DNA of 64,000 nucleotides from Aestuariivirga sp. GTDB taxonomy: Bacteria > Pseudomonadota > Alphaproteobacteria > Rhizobiales > Aestuariivirgaceae. Where the stretch lies: the NCBI GenBank assembly GCA_030680855.1, contig JAUXUN010000057.1, positions 62,001 to 126,000 on the forward strand, in the 5' to 3' direction. The notes beneath the pieces are model-generated. The model was given only the letters and a program-made list of their open reading frames with translations. It ran no database searches and was not told the DNA's origin. Shown here piece by piece: positions 38,688 to 47,797 of this stretch. Every line of letters begins with the position of its first letter. Position 1 is the stretch's first letter. The position numbers and the translations under genes were made by a program.

Positions 38688-40697
38688 TTGAGCACCGAAG
38701 ACCCAACCGAAACGGCATTTTCCTTCCGGACTGAAGAGTTTACCGGTCCGCAGGCAACGCCGGCGGAATCTCCTGCCCCCCGTTTCAGCGAAACCAGCGA
38801 CAGCACCGTCCTGCAGAACATCCAGCGTGCCGTGGAGGCCGTGGGCGAAGCCACTTACCACTGGATCACTGAAACCGACGTGATCGCCTGGAGCCCCAAC
38901 ATGGAGGCGGTCATCGGCTGCAAGCCCGAAGCCGCGGCCTCCGGCCGGGCCTATGCCAATCTCCTTGATGGTGACAATATCACCAGCCGCTATGACACGG
39001 TCATGCGCAGCCATGCCGTCGATGAAGGCGATGGCGTTGCCTTCCAGATCGAATATCTGTTCCGCCCCGATGGCCGCACCGGCCGCCGCGCCGTTTGGCT
39101 TGAAGACCGCGGCAAGTGGTTTGTCGGAAAGAACGGCAGGCCAGCGGAAGTCTTCGGCACCATCCGCCGAATCGATGACCGCCACAGCCGTGACCAGCAC
39201 CTGAGCTTTCTCGGCAACTGCGATCCCCTCACTGGCCTGATGAACCGCGGCCGCCTCGCCGAAGCCCTGGGCGAAACCCTGTCAACCGCCAATCACGAGC
39301 AAAACAATTGCGCCTTCCTCATCGCCGCCGTGAATAATCTTGGCGTGGTCAATGAAGCCTATGGCTTTGAGGTGGCCGATGAGGTGATCGTGGCCCTGAG
39401 CCGGCGCTTGCGCCAGGTGGTGCGCACCGGTGACGCCATCGCCCGCTATTCCGGCAGCAAGTTCGGCATCATCCTGAACAATTGCCAGGAAGAGGAATTG
39501 CAGACCGCCATTGACCGCTTCATCAACATCGCCCGTGAAAGCGTCATTGAAACCGAACACGGCCCTGTCTGGGCCATGCTCTCCATCGGCGCCGTGGTGG
39601 TTCCCAAATATGCCCCCGATGCCAATATCGCCATGGCCCGCGCCGAAGAGGCCCTCGCCGAAGCACGGCGCCTGCCGTCCGATGGCTCGGCCATTTACCG
39701 CCCCTCGTCAAAGCGCGTGGCTGAACGCGGGCTCAACGCCAGATGCGCCACCGAGATCGTGAAATGCCTGAAGGAAGACCAGTTCAAACTCGGCTTCCAG
39801 CCCATCGTCAGTGCTGCCACCCGCGACGTGGTCATGCACGAAGCGCTGCTCCGCATGAACGACACGAACGGCGACCTGATTGCCGCCGCTCATCTCATTC
39901 CGGTCGCCGAAAAGCTCGGCCTGGTGCGCCTCATTGACCGCGCCGTGGCCCAGATGACCATTTCGACGCTGCACAATTATCCCCAGGCCCAGTTGGCCAT
40001 GAATGTCTCGGGCTCGACTGCCACCGATCCGCGCTGGTTTAACCAGCTCACCGAGATCATTGCCGCCAACCAGTCCGTGGCCGATAGGCTCACCGTGGAA
40101 ATCACCGAAACCATTGCCCTGGGTGATCTCAAGGAAACCTTCAATTTCGTCGAAGCGCTGCGCAACATCGGCTGCAGCGTTGCCATCGATGATTTCGGCG
40201 CGGGCTTCACTTCGTTCCGCAACCTGCGCGACTTGCCGGTCAATATTGTGAAGCTCGACGGCTCGTTCTGCCGCAACCTCAAGCATAACGCCGCCAACCA
40301 GTATCTGGTGCGCACCCTCATCGACCTCACCCACAAGTTCGACCTGAAAACCATTGCCGAATGGGTGGAAACCCCGGAAGATGCCGAGATCCTGAAGGAT
40401 TCCAATGTCGATCTCATGCAGGGAAATCTTTTTGGCGAAGTCGCCGCTGGGCTGCCCTGGGCCCGCAAGGAAGAGCGAGGCTTTGCCAGCCTGGAAACGA
40501 CAGACCAGCTCACCGCCGCCGTGGAAGAGACCAAGGTAATCATCCAGAATCCGCCCGTCACGCCGCCGCTGCTAATTGACGTGGCCGAAATGCCCGACAG
40601 CGCTGAAATGGAAGAAGGCCTGTCGCGCCTGAAACTCGCCATCAAGGCCCTCGACGACCAGTTCCGTTCCGAACAGCCGCTGGCTGAAGCGAGTTAG
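38688..40697 (+). CDS. PAS-GGDEF(degenerate)-EAL cyclic-di-GMP phosphodiesterase-like protein
   Basis: 669 residues from TTG 38688, which has a perfect GGAGG upstream. A PAS-like domain (about 45-155) precedes a GGDEF-fold domain (165-315) whose signature reads SGSKF instead of GGDEF, so cyclase activity is not expected. The EAL domain (about 345-605) keeps key residues: EALLR, MNVSG, VEITET, IDDFGAG, VKLDGSF and AEWVE. It therefore probably degrades c-di-GMP, with the GGDEF part regulatory. A near-match to a CtrA box (TTAG-N7-TTAA, 38595-38609) lies upstream but such matches occur by chance. Confidence 0.88.
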   Translation: MSTEDPTETAFSFRTEEFTGPQATPAESPAPRFSETSDSTVLQNIQRAVEAVGEATYHWITETDVIAWSPNMEAVIGCKPEAAASGRAYANLLDGDNITSRYDTVMRSHAVDEGDGVAFQIEYLFRPDGRTGRRAVWLEDRGKWFVGKNGRPAEVFGTIRRIDDRHSRDQHLSFLGNCDPLTGLMNRGRLAEALGETLSTANHEQNNCAFLIAAVNNLGVVNEAYGFEVADEVIVALSRRLRQVVRTGDAIARYSGSKFGIILNNCQEEELQTAIDRFINIARESVIETEHGPVWAMLSIGAVVVPKYAPDANIAMARAEEALAEARRLPSDGSAIYRPSSKRVAERGLNARCATEIVKCLKEDQFKLGFQPIVSAATRDVVMHEALLRMNDTNGDLIAAAHLIPVAEKLGLVRLIDRAVAQMTISTLHNYPQAQLAMNVSGSTATDPRWFNQLTEIIAANQSVADRLTVEITETIALGDLKETFNFVEALRNIGCSVAIDDFGAGFTSFRNLRDLPVNIVKLDGSFCRNLKHNAANQYLVRTLIDLTHKFDLKTIAEWVETPEDAEILKDSNVDLMQGNLFGEVAAGLPWARKEERGFASLETTDQLTAAVEETKVIIQNPPVTPPLLIDVAEMPDSAEMEEGLSRLKLAIKALDDQFRSEQPLAEAS

Positions 40698-40813
40698 CAT
40701 TCCGCAAACTTCCCGTTTCACGGGCGAGGATGAAGTTGGAATCATCTTTCACTGGACGGCCTCGCTGATTCCTGAGAAAACTCCCGCTTCCTCATGCAAC
40801 CAGGAGCGCAGCC

Positions 40814-41569
40814 ATGAACAAGCCCCATGATCCGACATCAGCCCAAAGCGCGGCCTTCGCCCGGGCCCAGCAATTCATGTCGCCCTCGCCGGTGCCCTCC
40901 ATTTCCACCGAGCTTCTCTCCACCGCCGATGGCGAGTTGAACCGCGAACTCAACCATTTTCTCTTCGATCCGCCGTCAAATCCCAGCCTGCTCAAAGGCA
41001 AGAAGATCGCCATCTGCTGCACCAATGGCGTGGAGGAAGTGGAAATCCTCGGCTCCATGCGCTGGCTCACCGAGCATGGCGCCACGGTCCATATCGTGGC
41101 CCCGCGCGTCGGCGAATTTCCCCCAAGCCTCGGCCTGCGCTTTCCGGAAATTTCCAAAACCCATGTCATGGCGATCCGCCTGATGGAAAATGCCGGCTGG
41201 CTGAAAATCGATTGCTATCTTGATGAGGCAAGGGTTGCCGATTATGACGCGGTGATCCTGCCCGGCGGCTGCTGGAATCCGGATTTCCTCCGCGCCGACA
41301 AGGACGCGCAGAATTTCACCCGCGACATGCATGCGGCCGGCAAGCCCACCTGCGGCATCTGCCACGGGCCCTGGGTCATGGTCAGTGCCAAGATGTTGAA
41401 AGGCAAGAAGGCCACCGCCGTATGGAACATCCAGATCGATCTGGAAAACGCCGGCGCCACCGTCATCGACGAACCCTGCGTCGTCGACGGCAACCTCATC
41501 ACCGCCAGGTTCCCCTACGACCTGCCGCGCATGATCGACGCGCTGGTGAAGCAACTGGTAGCGGCCTAA
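40814..41569 (+). CDS. DJ-1/PfpI family protein
   Basis: 251 residues. The glutamine-amidotransferase-like fold starts after a 50-residue N-terminal extension at GKKIAICCTNGVEEVEILG. The nucleophile elbow is GICHGPWVM (Cys near residue 180), preceded by AVILPGGCWNPDFLRAD. Family members include stress proteases, glyoxalases and chaperones; this one resembles the PfpI/YhbO group. The extension of about 55 residues is unusual. Confidence 0.85.
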   Translation: MNKPHDPTSAQSAAFARAQQFMSPSPVPSISTELLSTADGELNRELNHFLFDPPSNPSLLKGKKIAICCTNGVEEVEILGSMRWLTEHGATVHIVAPRVGEFPPSLGLRFPEISKTHVMAIRLMENAGWLKIDCYLDEARVADYDAVILPGGCWNPDFLRADKDAQNFTRDMHAAGKPTCGICHGPWVMVSAKMLKGKKATAVWNIQIDLENAGATVIDEPCVVDGNLITARFPYDLPRMIDALVKQLVAA

Positions 41570-41989
41570 CAGTTTTACGGGACAGGAATTTTCCAGCGCC
41601 GGAATGTCGGCACCGTCGGAGCCGCTTCAAGTACATAGGAATTTAATGATTGACAATATAATCCTATCATGCTATTTGTGGCCTGTTCATCCCGGAAAGG
41701 TGCTGATCATGACAGTGATCTCGAAGGGGTGGATGGGGCCTCCGGGCTTGGGAAGTAACGTTCCCTCAATTCCGGGAGCTTCAGGTGGAGATCACCACCG
41801 CCGCTGTTTGACATTGTGAAATCTACTCCGGAAGCGGAGCACCGCTTTCTTCCCGGGCGAGGCTTTGCCTGGCACGCGCAGAAAATTGAATCAAATTGAA
41901 GTCACCGCAGATGTTTTATTTTGCGCGGCGGCGTGCGTTGAATTTATATTTTGCTTCCACATTGAGCCACCCCAACCATGGAGCCCGAC
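41570..41989. other. Long intergenic stretch without a recognised gene
   Basis: 420 bases. A short plus-strand frame (41604-41819) contains WPVHPGKVL, reminiscent of the start of HigA antitoxins, but the rest has no helix-turn-helix. An A/T-rich section (41640-41670) contains TATAAT without a spaced -35 box. I see no RNA gene. Confidence 0.4.
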
Positions 41990-42283
41990 ATGATCCGCAA
42001 AACTTTTATCGCTGCCGCAGCGCTGCTTGCAATTTCAGCAATGGGCACTAGCCCAGCCAAGGCGGATATCGACATCAATCTTGGTTTCAGTGGCGGCTAT
42101 CGCGGCAAGATTTCCTGTCACCAGGGCGCGAGGATTGTCGATTTCCGTTTCAACAACGTGGTGACGCGTAATTGCCGCGGCCTTCACTATCAATACTCGG
42201 GTAGCCGTAATGGCAAATGGTATAACGTCACCGTGAACTCAAGAACCGCGCGTATTGTCGCCATTCGGCGCTGGTGGAGCTAG
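41990..42283 (+). CDS. Small secreted basic protein of unknown function
   Basis: 97 residues. A signal peptide is clear (MIRKTFIAAAALLAISAMGT, cleavage after AKA). The mature part is about 70 residues with two cysteines (KISCHQG and VTRNCRG), probably a disulfide, and aromatic/basic residues. The ATG at 41990 is favoured by GGAG eight bases upstream and the signal sequence; an ATG at 41978 lies just before. Followed by the hairpin at 42311. Confidence 0.65.
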   Translation: MIRKTFIAAAALLAISAMGTSPAKADIDINLGFSGGYRGKISCHQGARIVDFRFNNVVTRNCRGLHYQYSGSRNGKWYNVTVNSRTARIVAIRRWWS

Positions 42284-42310
42284 GGTTCGGTCCCACTGCC
42301 CAAAATCCCT

Positions 42311-42337
42311 TCACGCCCGTATCAAGTGCGGGCGTGA
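42311..42337. repeat. TCAAG-loop palindrome, possible terminator
   Basis: 11-bp arms TCACGCCCGTA (42311-42321) and TGCGGGCGTGA (42327-42337), with one G-T pair, around TCAAG. It lies between the convergent small secreted protein gene and phaR and may end both transcripts, though there is no T-tract. Confidence 0.6.
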
Positions 42338-42379
42338 CGGGAAAGAAAAGTCTGGTTCGCCAAGATTGCTTAACGGCAG

Positions 42380-42985
42380 TTAATTCTTCGACAGCGTGTT
42401 GATCTTTTCCTGCATCGCCGTGAGCTGGTCCTTCATCGCCTGAAGGTCGTCCTTTGACGGGGCCTGCGCCGGTGCGGAACTTTGCTTCGGGGGTGCTGCC
42501 CCCGCACCCGGGTTCATCGCCATCGCCGCAAACGGGTTGAACAGCTTCATCGCGTCACTGAACATCGCCATGTTGCGCTTGGCGTGTTCTTCCATGTTCT
42601 TGAACGGCTCGCCGGTAAAGGCGTCCAGCATCTGCTCGCGGATCTTGTCGTGTTCCTTGGTCAGGTTCTCCAGCGAAAATTCCAGGTAGCCCGGAACCAG
42701 GGTCTGCATGCTGTCGCCGTAGTAGCGGATGAGCTGGCGCAAAAAATTGATTGGCAGCAGGTTGGTGCCCTTGTTTTCTTCCTCGAAAATGATCTGGGTC
42801 AGGACCGAGCGGGTGATTTCCTCGCCGGTCTTGGCATCATAAACCACGAAATCCGTGCCCGACTTCACCATGGCCGAGAGGTCATCAAGGGTCACATAGG
42901 TGCTTGTTGCCGTATTGTAGAGTCTGCGGTTCGCGTATTTCTTGATCACCACCGCATCTTTTGGCGCCGATTTTTCGTCACTCAC
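42380..42985 (-). CDS. phaR: Polyhydroxyalkanoate synthesis repressor PhaR
   Basis: 201 residues. The N-terminal PHB/PHA accumulation regulator DNA-binding domain (VVIKKYANRRLYNTATSTYVTLDDLSAMV) is followed by the PHB-binding domain with ITRSVLTQIIFEEENKG and LPINFLRQLIRYYGDSMQ. The C-terminal 50 residues are proline/alanine/glutamine-rich. It represses phasin and pha genes and releases DNA upon PHB granule formation. It is divergent from phaA with a shared 174-bp region. Confidence 0.95.
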   Translation of the reverse strand: MSDEKSAPKDAVVIKKYANRRLYNTATSTYVTLDDLSAMVKSGTDFVVYDAKTGEEITRSVLTQIIFEEENKGTNLLPINFLRQLIRYYGDSMQTLVPGYLEFSLENLTKEHDKIREQMLDAFTGEPFKNMEEHAKRNMAMFSDAMKLFNPFAAMAMNPGAGAAPPKQSSAPAQAPSKDDLQAMKDQLTAMQEKINTLSKN

Positions 42986-43159
42986 CGTTCACACTCCTCC
43001 AATGCGGGCCGTCACCGATTGTCCCCCGGATGCCTTGCCCGCAGTGCAAAAACTTGCTCCCCGCAATGCACAATTGCAAGTGCAAAAAACTGTGGCAGGT
43101 CTTGTTTCAAATGCTATGACTAATGGAACATTCCCCATCCCGCCTTCAGGAGTAAGCCC

Positions 43160-44347
43160 GTGGCAACCCCAAATTCCCAAGACATTGTCATCGTTTCCGC
43201 CGCCCGCACCCCGGTTGGCTCCTTCAATGGAGCACTGAGTTCGGTTGCCGCATCCTTTCTCGGCACCGTGGCCCTGAAGGCCGCCATGGAGCGCGCCAGG
43301 GTTTCACCCGATGAGGTAAACGAGGTGATTTTGGGCCAGGTCCTGACCGCCGCCCAGGGCCAGAACCCCGCCAGGCAAGCTGCCATCCATGCCGGCATTC
43401 CAAACTCGGCCACTGCCTGGGGCCTGAACCAGGTCTGTGGCTCGGGGCTTCGCGCCGTGGCACTTGGCATGCAGCAAATCCAGTCGGGAAGTGCGGCGAT
43501 TGTGGCCGCCGGCGGCCAGGAATCCATGAGCAAGTCCACCCACGCGGCGCACCTGCGCGATGGCGTGAAAATGGGTGACTGGAACTTCATCGACACCATG
43601 ATCAAGGATGGCCTGTGGGATGCTTTCAATGGCTATCACATGGGCACGACCGCCGAGAATGTTGCCAGGCAATGGCAGATCACCCGTGAAATGCAGGACG
43701 CCCTTGCCGTTGCCTCGCAGAACAAGGCGGAAGCCGCCCAGGCCGCCGGCAAGTTCAAGGATGAAATTTGCGCCGTGACGATTGCCGGCCGCAAGGGTGA
43801 CGTGATCGTCTCTGACGATGAATACGTCAAGAAGGGCGTGACCCTTGAAAGCATCGCCAAGCTGAAATCCGCCTTCATGAAGGATGGCACCGTAACCGCC
43901 GCCAATGCCTCAGGCATCAATGATGGCGCCGCCGTTCTCATTCTGATGAGCGCTGCCGAAGCGTCAAAGCGCGGACTTACGCCGCTCGCCCGCATCGCGT
44001 CCTGGGCGACAGCTGGCGTTGACCCCGCACTCATGGGTTCGGGCCCGATCCCCGCTTCGCAAGCCGCTTTGAAAAAAGCCGGTTGGAAAGCCGCCGACCT
44101 TGATCTCGTCGAAGCCAACGAAGCCTTCGCCGCCCAGGCCTGCGCCGTGAACAAGGACATGGGCTGGAACCCCGACATCGTGAATGTGAACGGCGGCGCC
44201 ATCGCCATCGGCCACCCCATCGGTGCGAGCGGAGCCCGCGTGCTCACCACGCTGATTCATGAAATGCAAAAGCGCAAAAGCAAAAAGGGCCTCGCCACCC
44301 TGTGCATCGGCGGCGGCATGGGCATTGCCATGTGCGTAGAAAACTAA
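43160..44347 (+). CDS. phaA: Acetyl-CoA acetyltransferase (beta-ketothiolase)
   Basis: 395 residues from GTG 43160 with AGGAG upstream. Thiolase signatures: the acylated cysteine in NQVCGSGLRAV (Cys93), the histidine in GGAIAIGHPIGASG and the second cysteine in LCIGGGMGIAM. It condenses two acetyl-CoA to acetoacetyl-CoA for PHB synthesis and for the ethylmalonyl-CoA pathway. phaB follows after 6 bp. Confidence 0.95.
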   Translation: MATPNSQDIVIVSAARTPVGSFNGALSSVAASFLGTVALKAAMERARVSPDEVNEVILGQVLTAAQGQNPARQAAIHAGIPNSATAWGLNQVCGSGLRAVALGMQQIQSGSAAIVAAGGQESMSKSTHAAHLRDGVKMGDWNFIDTMIKDGLWDAFNGYHMGTTAENVARQWQITREMQDALAVASQNKAEAAQAAGKFKDEICAVTIAGRKGDVIVSDDEYVKKGVTLESIAKLKSAFMKDGTVTAANASGINDGAAVLILMSAAEASKRGLTPLARIASWATAGVDPALMGSGPIPASQAALKKAGWKAADLDLVEANEAFAAQACAVNKDMGWNPDIVNVNGGAIAIGHPIGASGARVLTTLIHEMQKRKSKKGLATLCIGGGMGIAMCVEN

Positions 44348-44353
44348 GGGGGC

Positions 44354-45082
44354 ATGATGGGCAGGGTAGCAGTCGTCACCGGTGGCAGCCGCGGCATAGG
44401 TGCTGCCATTTCAAAAGCATTGAAGGCAGCGGGCTACAAAGTCGCCGCCACTTACGCCGGCAATGACGAAGCCGCCAACGCCTTTAAGAGCGAAACCGGA
44501 ATTCCGGTTTACAAATGGGACGTGTCAAACACCGATGCATGCGCCGCTGGCTTGAAACAGGTTGAAGCTGATCTTGGTCCCATCGAGGTCTTGATCAACA
44601 ATGCCGGGATTACCCGTGACAGCGCCTTTCACCGCATGACTGCCGAGCATTGGCATGCCGTGATCAACACCAATCTCAATTCGCTGTTCAACATGACAAG
44701 GCCCGTGATCGAAGGCATGCGGGCGCGGAAGTTCGGACGCATCATCAACATCTCATCAATCAATGGCCAGAAGGGTCAGTTCGGCCAGACAAATTACTCG
44801 GCTGCAAAAGCTGGCGATCTCGGCTTTACCAAGGCGCTGGCCCAGGAAAGCGCCAAGCTTGGCATCACGGTCAACGCCATCTGCCCGGGTTACATCGCGA
44901 CTGAAATGGTCATGGCCGTGCCGCAGGACGTGCGCGAGAAAAGCATCATTCCGCAAATCGCCGTGGGCCGCCTGGGCGAGGCCGAGGAAATCGCCCGTTG
45001 CGTGGTCTTCCTTGCCGCCGATGAGGCAGGCTTCATCACCGGCTCAACCCTGTCCGCCAACGGCGGCCAGTACATGATTTAG
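44354..45082 (+). CDS. phaB: Acetoacetyl-CoA reductase
   Basis: 242 residues, SDR fold. Nucleotide-binding TGGSRGIG, NNAG, and the catalytic Ser-Tyr-Lys set in ISSINGQKGQFGQTNYSAAKAG are present. NADPH-dependent reduction of acetoacetyl-CoA to (R)-3-hydroxybutyryl-CoA. The PHA synthase gene phaC is not in this window. ccmA begins 5 bp after its stop, so a read-through transcript into the ccm genes is likely. Confidence 0.95.
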   Translation: MMGRVAVVTGGSRGIGAAISKALKAAGYKVAATYAGNDEAANAFKSETGIPVYKWDVSNTDACAAGLKQVEADLGPIEVLINNAGITRDSAFHRMTAEHWHAVINTNLNSLFNMTRPVIEGMRARKFGRIINISSINGQKGQFGQTNYSAAKAGDLGFTKALAQESAKLGITVNAICPGYIATEMVMAVPQDVREKSIIPQIAVGRLGEAEEIARCVVFLAADEAGFITGSTLSANGGQYMI

Positions 45083-45087
45083 CGTTG

Positions 45088-45687
45088 ATGCAGCTGTCGG
45101 CCGAGAATCTGGCTTGCGAGCGCGGCGGCCGGACAGTTTTCAGCAACCAGAACTTCACCCTCGGCAGCGGCGAACTCCTGCAGCTCACCGGCCCCAACGG
45201 TTCCGGCAAATCATCGCTGCTCCGCCTTCTCGCAAGCCTTGGCGAACCCAGCCATGGCAGAATATCACTCGCAGGCGGCGCGCCGGATATGAACCCGGGG
45301 CAGCAGGCCCACTACATCGCCCACAGCGACGCCAGCAAATCTGCACTCACCGTCACGGAGAATCTAATTTTCTGGCGCGACTTCCTCGGGGGTGGTGATC
45401 TCATGCGCGCCATGCAGGCCGTTAATCTGGCGGCACTTGCAGATTATCCTGCGGCACTGCTCTCTGCCGGCCAAAGACGCCGCCTTGCGCTTGCAAGATT
45501 GGCTCTTGTCCCCCGTGCCATCTGGCTGCTCGATGAACCCAGCGTGGGATTGGACGAATCCGCCCAGAAACTGCTCGCAGCCCTCATGAATGGGCATCTC
45601 AGGGAAGGCGGGCTTATTGTTGCCGCAACTCATGTTCCGCTTGGGCTGAACCCCGACAAAAATCTCCACCTCGGGGGAACGCCATGA
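45088..45687 (+). CDS. ccmA: Cytochrome c biogenesis ATP-binding protein CcmA
   Basis: 199 residues. ABC ATPase with Walker A GPNGSGKSSLLRLL, signature SAGQRRRLALARLAL and Walker B IWLLDEPSVGLDE. It powers the CcmABC release of heme-CcmE. Start ATG 45088 is preferred to a TTG one codon earlier. Overlaps ccmB by 4 bases. Confidence 0.95.
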   Translation: MQLSAENLACERGGRTVFSNQNFTLGSGELLQLTGPNGSGKSSLLRLLASLGEPSHGRISLAGGAPDMNPGQQAHYIAHSDASKSALTVTENLIFWRDFLGGGDLMRAMQAVNLAALADYPAALLSAGQRRRLALARLALVPRAIWLLDEPSVGLDESAQKLLAALMNGHLREGGLIVAATHVPLGLNPDKNLHLGGTP

Positions 45688-46343
45688 AATTGCTTCTCGC
45701 CCTTCTCCGACGCGACCTCATCCTTGCCGCCCGCCAGGGCGGCGGCGTTGGAACCGCCCTTGGATTTTTTCTGACCGTGCTTGTGCTGCTGCCCATCGGC
45801 ATCGGCCCCGACCAGGTTACCTTGCAGCGGCTCGCCCCCGGCATCCTGTGGATCACCCTGCTCCTCTCCGTGCTGCTTTCCGCCGACCGCATTTTCCAGC
45901 AGGATTTCGAGGACGGCTCGCTGGAGATCATGGTCATGGCGCCCGCCTCCCTTGAACTTGTGGCCCTCACCAAGGCTATCGCCCACTGGCTATCCACCAG
46001 CCTGCCGCTCAGCATTGCAGCACCCTTTCTCGGCATCCTGCTCAACCTGAGAACAGAGATCATTTGGCCCCTGACGCTCGCCATGGTTCTGGGCTCCTCA
46101 GCCCTTTCGCTTCTCGCCAGCATCGGCGCGTCCCTCACCCTCAATCTCCGCCGCGGCGGCCTGCTCATTTCCATTCTGGTTCTGCCGCTTTATGTGCCCG
46201 TCCTCGTCTTCGGCATGTCCGCCACGACCGGAAATCCGGAGGTGATCGCCCCATCGCTTCTCATTCTGGCGGCCATCACTTTGGCAAGCCTCGTGCTTGC
46301 CCCCATCGCCGCCGCTGCGGCGCTACGGGCCTATCTCAAATGA
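45684..46343 (+). CDS. ccmB: Heme exporter membrane protein CcmB
   Basis: 219 residues, six transmembrane helices. The family start (LLALLRRDLILAARQGGGVG) and FQQDFEDGSLEIMVMAPASLEL are characteristic. Together with CcmA and CcmC it forms the complex that handles heme for c-type cytochromes at the inner membrane. Confidence 0.95.
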   Translation: MKLLLALLRRDLILAARQGGGVGTALGFFLTVLVLLPIGIGPDQVTLQRLAPGILWITLLLSVLLSADRIFQQDFEDGSLEIMVMAPASLELVALTKAIAHWLSTSLPLSIAAPFLGILLNLRTEIIWPLTLAMVLGSSALSLLASIGASLTLNLRRGGLLISILVLPLYVPVLVFGMSATTGNPEVIAPSLLILAAITLASLVLAPIAAAAALRAYLK

Positions 46344-46365
46344 TCCAATTTTCGTAGAATAAAAC

Positions 46366-47088
46366 ATGCAGCAATTCGCCAACCCAACCCGTTTCTTGAG
46401 CCTTGCCAACAGGGCCCTGCCCACAATCTGGGTGGTGACCATCATCCTCTTTGCCATTGGCCTCTATGGCGCGCTCGTCTCCGCGCCGCCCGATTACCAG
46501 CAGGGAGAAACCGTGCGCATCATGTTTGTCCACGTGCCCGCCGCATGGCTAGCGATGCTTGTCTATACAGTCATGGCGCTGGCCAGCGCCGTGGCCATCA
46601 TCTTCCGCCATCCCCTCGCCGATGTGGCCGCAAAGACCGCCGCTCCCATCGGCGCCGTCTTCTGCTTTCTGGCCCTTGCCACAGGCTCCCTCTGGGGTAA
46701 GCCCATGTGGGGGGCCTGGTGGGTGTGGGACGCACGGCTTACTTCAATGTTTGTGCTTTTCCTTCTGTATGTGGGTTACATCGCCATCTGGCAGGCCATC
46801 GAGGAACCAACACGCGCCGCGATGATTGCCCGCATCGTGGCCCTTGTCGGTTTCGTAAACATCCCCATCATCAAGTTTTCCGTCGACTGGTGGAACACCC
46901 TGCACCAACCGGCCAGCGTGCTCAGAATGGACGGCTCCACTATCGATTGGTCAATACGTTGGCCTTTACTTGTTTTAGGCTTGGCCTACTCGTTTCTCTT
47001 TCTCGCTCTCCATCTCATGTCCATGCGCAGTGAGATTGCCACGCGGAAATTGCGCAATCTCCAGATTGCCCGAAGCGGAGAGGCGTGA
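46366..47088 (+). CDS. ccmC: Heme transporter CcmC
   Basis: 240 residues, six transmembrane helices. The tryptophan-rich periplasmic signature WGKPMWGAWWVWDARLTSMFVLFLLY is present, along with histidines in VHVPAAW and WWNTLHQPASV. It loads heme onto CcmE. ccmD overlaps by one base (TGATG). Confidence 0.96.
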   Translation: MQQFANPTRFLSLANRALPTIWVVTIILFAIGLYGALVSAPPDYQQGETVRIMFVHVPAAWLAMLVYTVMALASAVAIIFRHPLADVAAKTAAPIGAVFCFLALATGSLWGKPMWGAWWVWDARLTSMFVLFLLYVGYIAIWQAIEEPTRAAMIARIVALVGFVNIPIIKFSVDWWNTLHQPASVLRMDGSTIDWSIRWPLLVLGLAYSFLFLALHLMSMRSEIATRKLRNLQIARSGEA

Positions 47089-47234
47089 TGGACTGGAACG
47101 CGGATCACGCAAGCTTCGTTGCCGCCGCCTATGCCCTGAGCCTCGCATTTATCGCGGGCCTCATTATTTATGTATTCAGCCGTGACGCCCGCGCCAGGAA
47201 ACGGCTCGCGCAGTTTCAAGAGACAAAGAAGTGA
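47088..47234 (+). CDS. ccmD: Heme exporter protein CcmD
   Basis: 48 residues: an N-terminal HASFVAAAY segment, one transmembrane helix (about 12-31) and a charged tail RDARARKRLAQFQE. Position between ccmC and ccmG and the small-protein pattern identify it. Start shares one base with the ccmC stop; its stop overlaps the ccmG start in GTGA. Confidence 0.9.
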   Translation: MDWNADHASFVAAAYALSLAFIAGLIIYVFSRDARARKRLAQFQETKK

Positions 47235-47797
47235 CGGCCGTACCAACACGCCGGCGGCTTGGCTTTGCCCTTCTGCCCATTGTCATTTTTGTTGGCCTCG
47301 CACTTGTGTTTTGGAAGGGCCTGTCCGGCGATCCGAGCAACTTGCCCTCAGCCCTGATCGGCAAACCCGCGCCGGATTTTTCCCTATCGGCACTCGAAGG
47401 ATCAAACATTCCCGGCCTGACCTCCGCCGATCTCAAAACCGGCGGCGTCTCCGTGGTGAACATCTGGGCCTCCTGGTGCGGTCCCTGCCGCCTTGAACAT
47501 CCCATTCTCATGGAGCTTTCCAAGCGAACCGACATTCGCCTCTATGGCATCAACAACAAGGACAAACCCGAAAATGCCAGGCGTTTCCTCGGCACCTTGG
47601 GCCAGCCCTTCGCCGCCATTGGCGCCGACACCAGCGGACGCGCGACAATTGACTGGGGAAGCTACGGCGTGCCCGAAACCTTTATCGTCGATGGCAGGGG
47701 AATCATCCGCTTCAAATGGATCGGCCCGCTATCGCCGGAAATCATGGCCGGGACTTTTGCTGGTGAAATTGAAAAGGCCAAACAGCCTCTGCCTTGA
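47231..47797 (+). CDS. ccmG: Thiol:disulfide interchange protein CcmG (DsbE)
   Basis: 188 residues from GTG 47231. An N-terminal membrane anchor (about 9-30) is followed by a thioredoxin fold with the active-site WCGPC in VVNIWASWCGPCRLEHP. It reduces apocytochrome c thiols in the periplasm. ccmE, ccmF and ccmH are not in the window, so the maturation genes are split. It ends directly at the convergent MarR gene with no space between. Confidence 0.95.
   Translation: MTAVPTRRRLGFALLPIVIFVGLALVFWKGLSGDPSNLPSALIGKPAPDFSLSALEGSNIPGLTSADLKTGGVSVVNIWASWCGPCRLEHPILMELSKRTDIRLYGINNKDKPENARRFLGTLGQPFAAIGADTSGRATIDWGSYGVPETFIVDGRGIIRFKWIGPLSPEIMAGTFAGEIEKAKQPLP

Noticed and set aside
41604..41819. Possible HigA antitoxin remnant (WPVHPGKVL)
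   Set aside because: Only a nine-residue resemblance; no helix-turn-helix, no HigB upstream, no ribosome-binding site.
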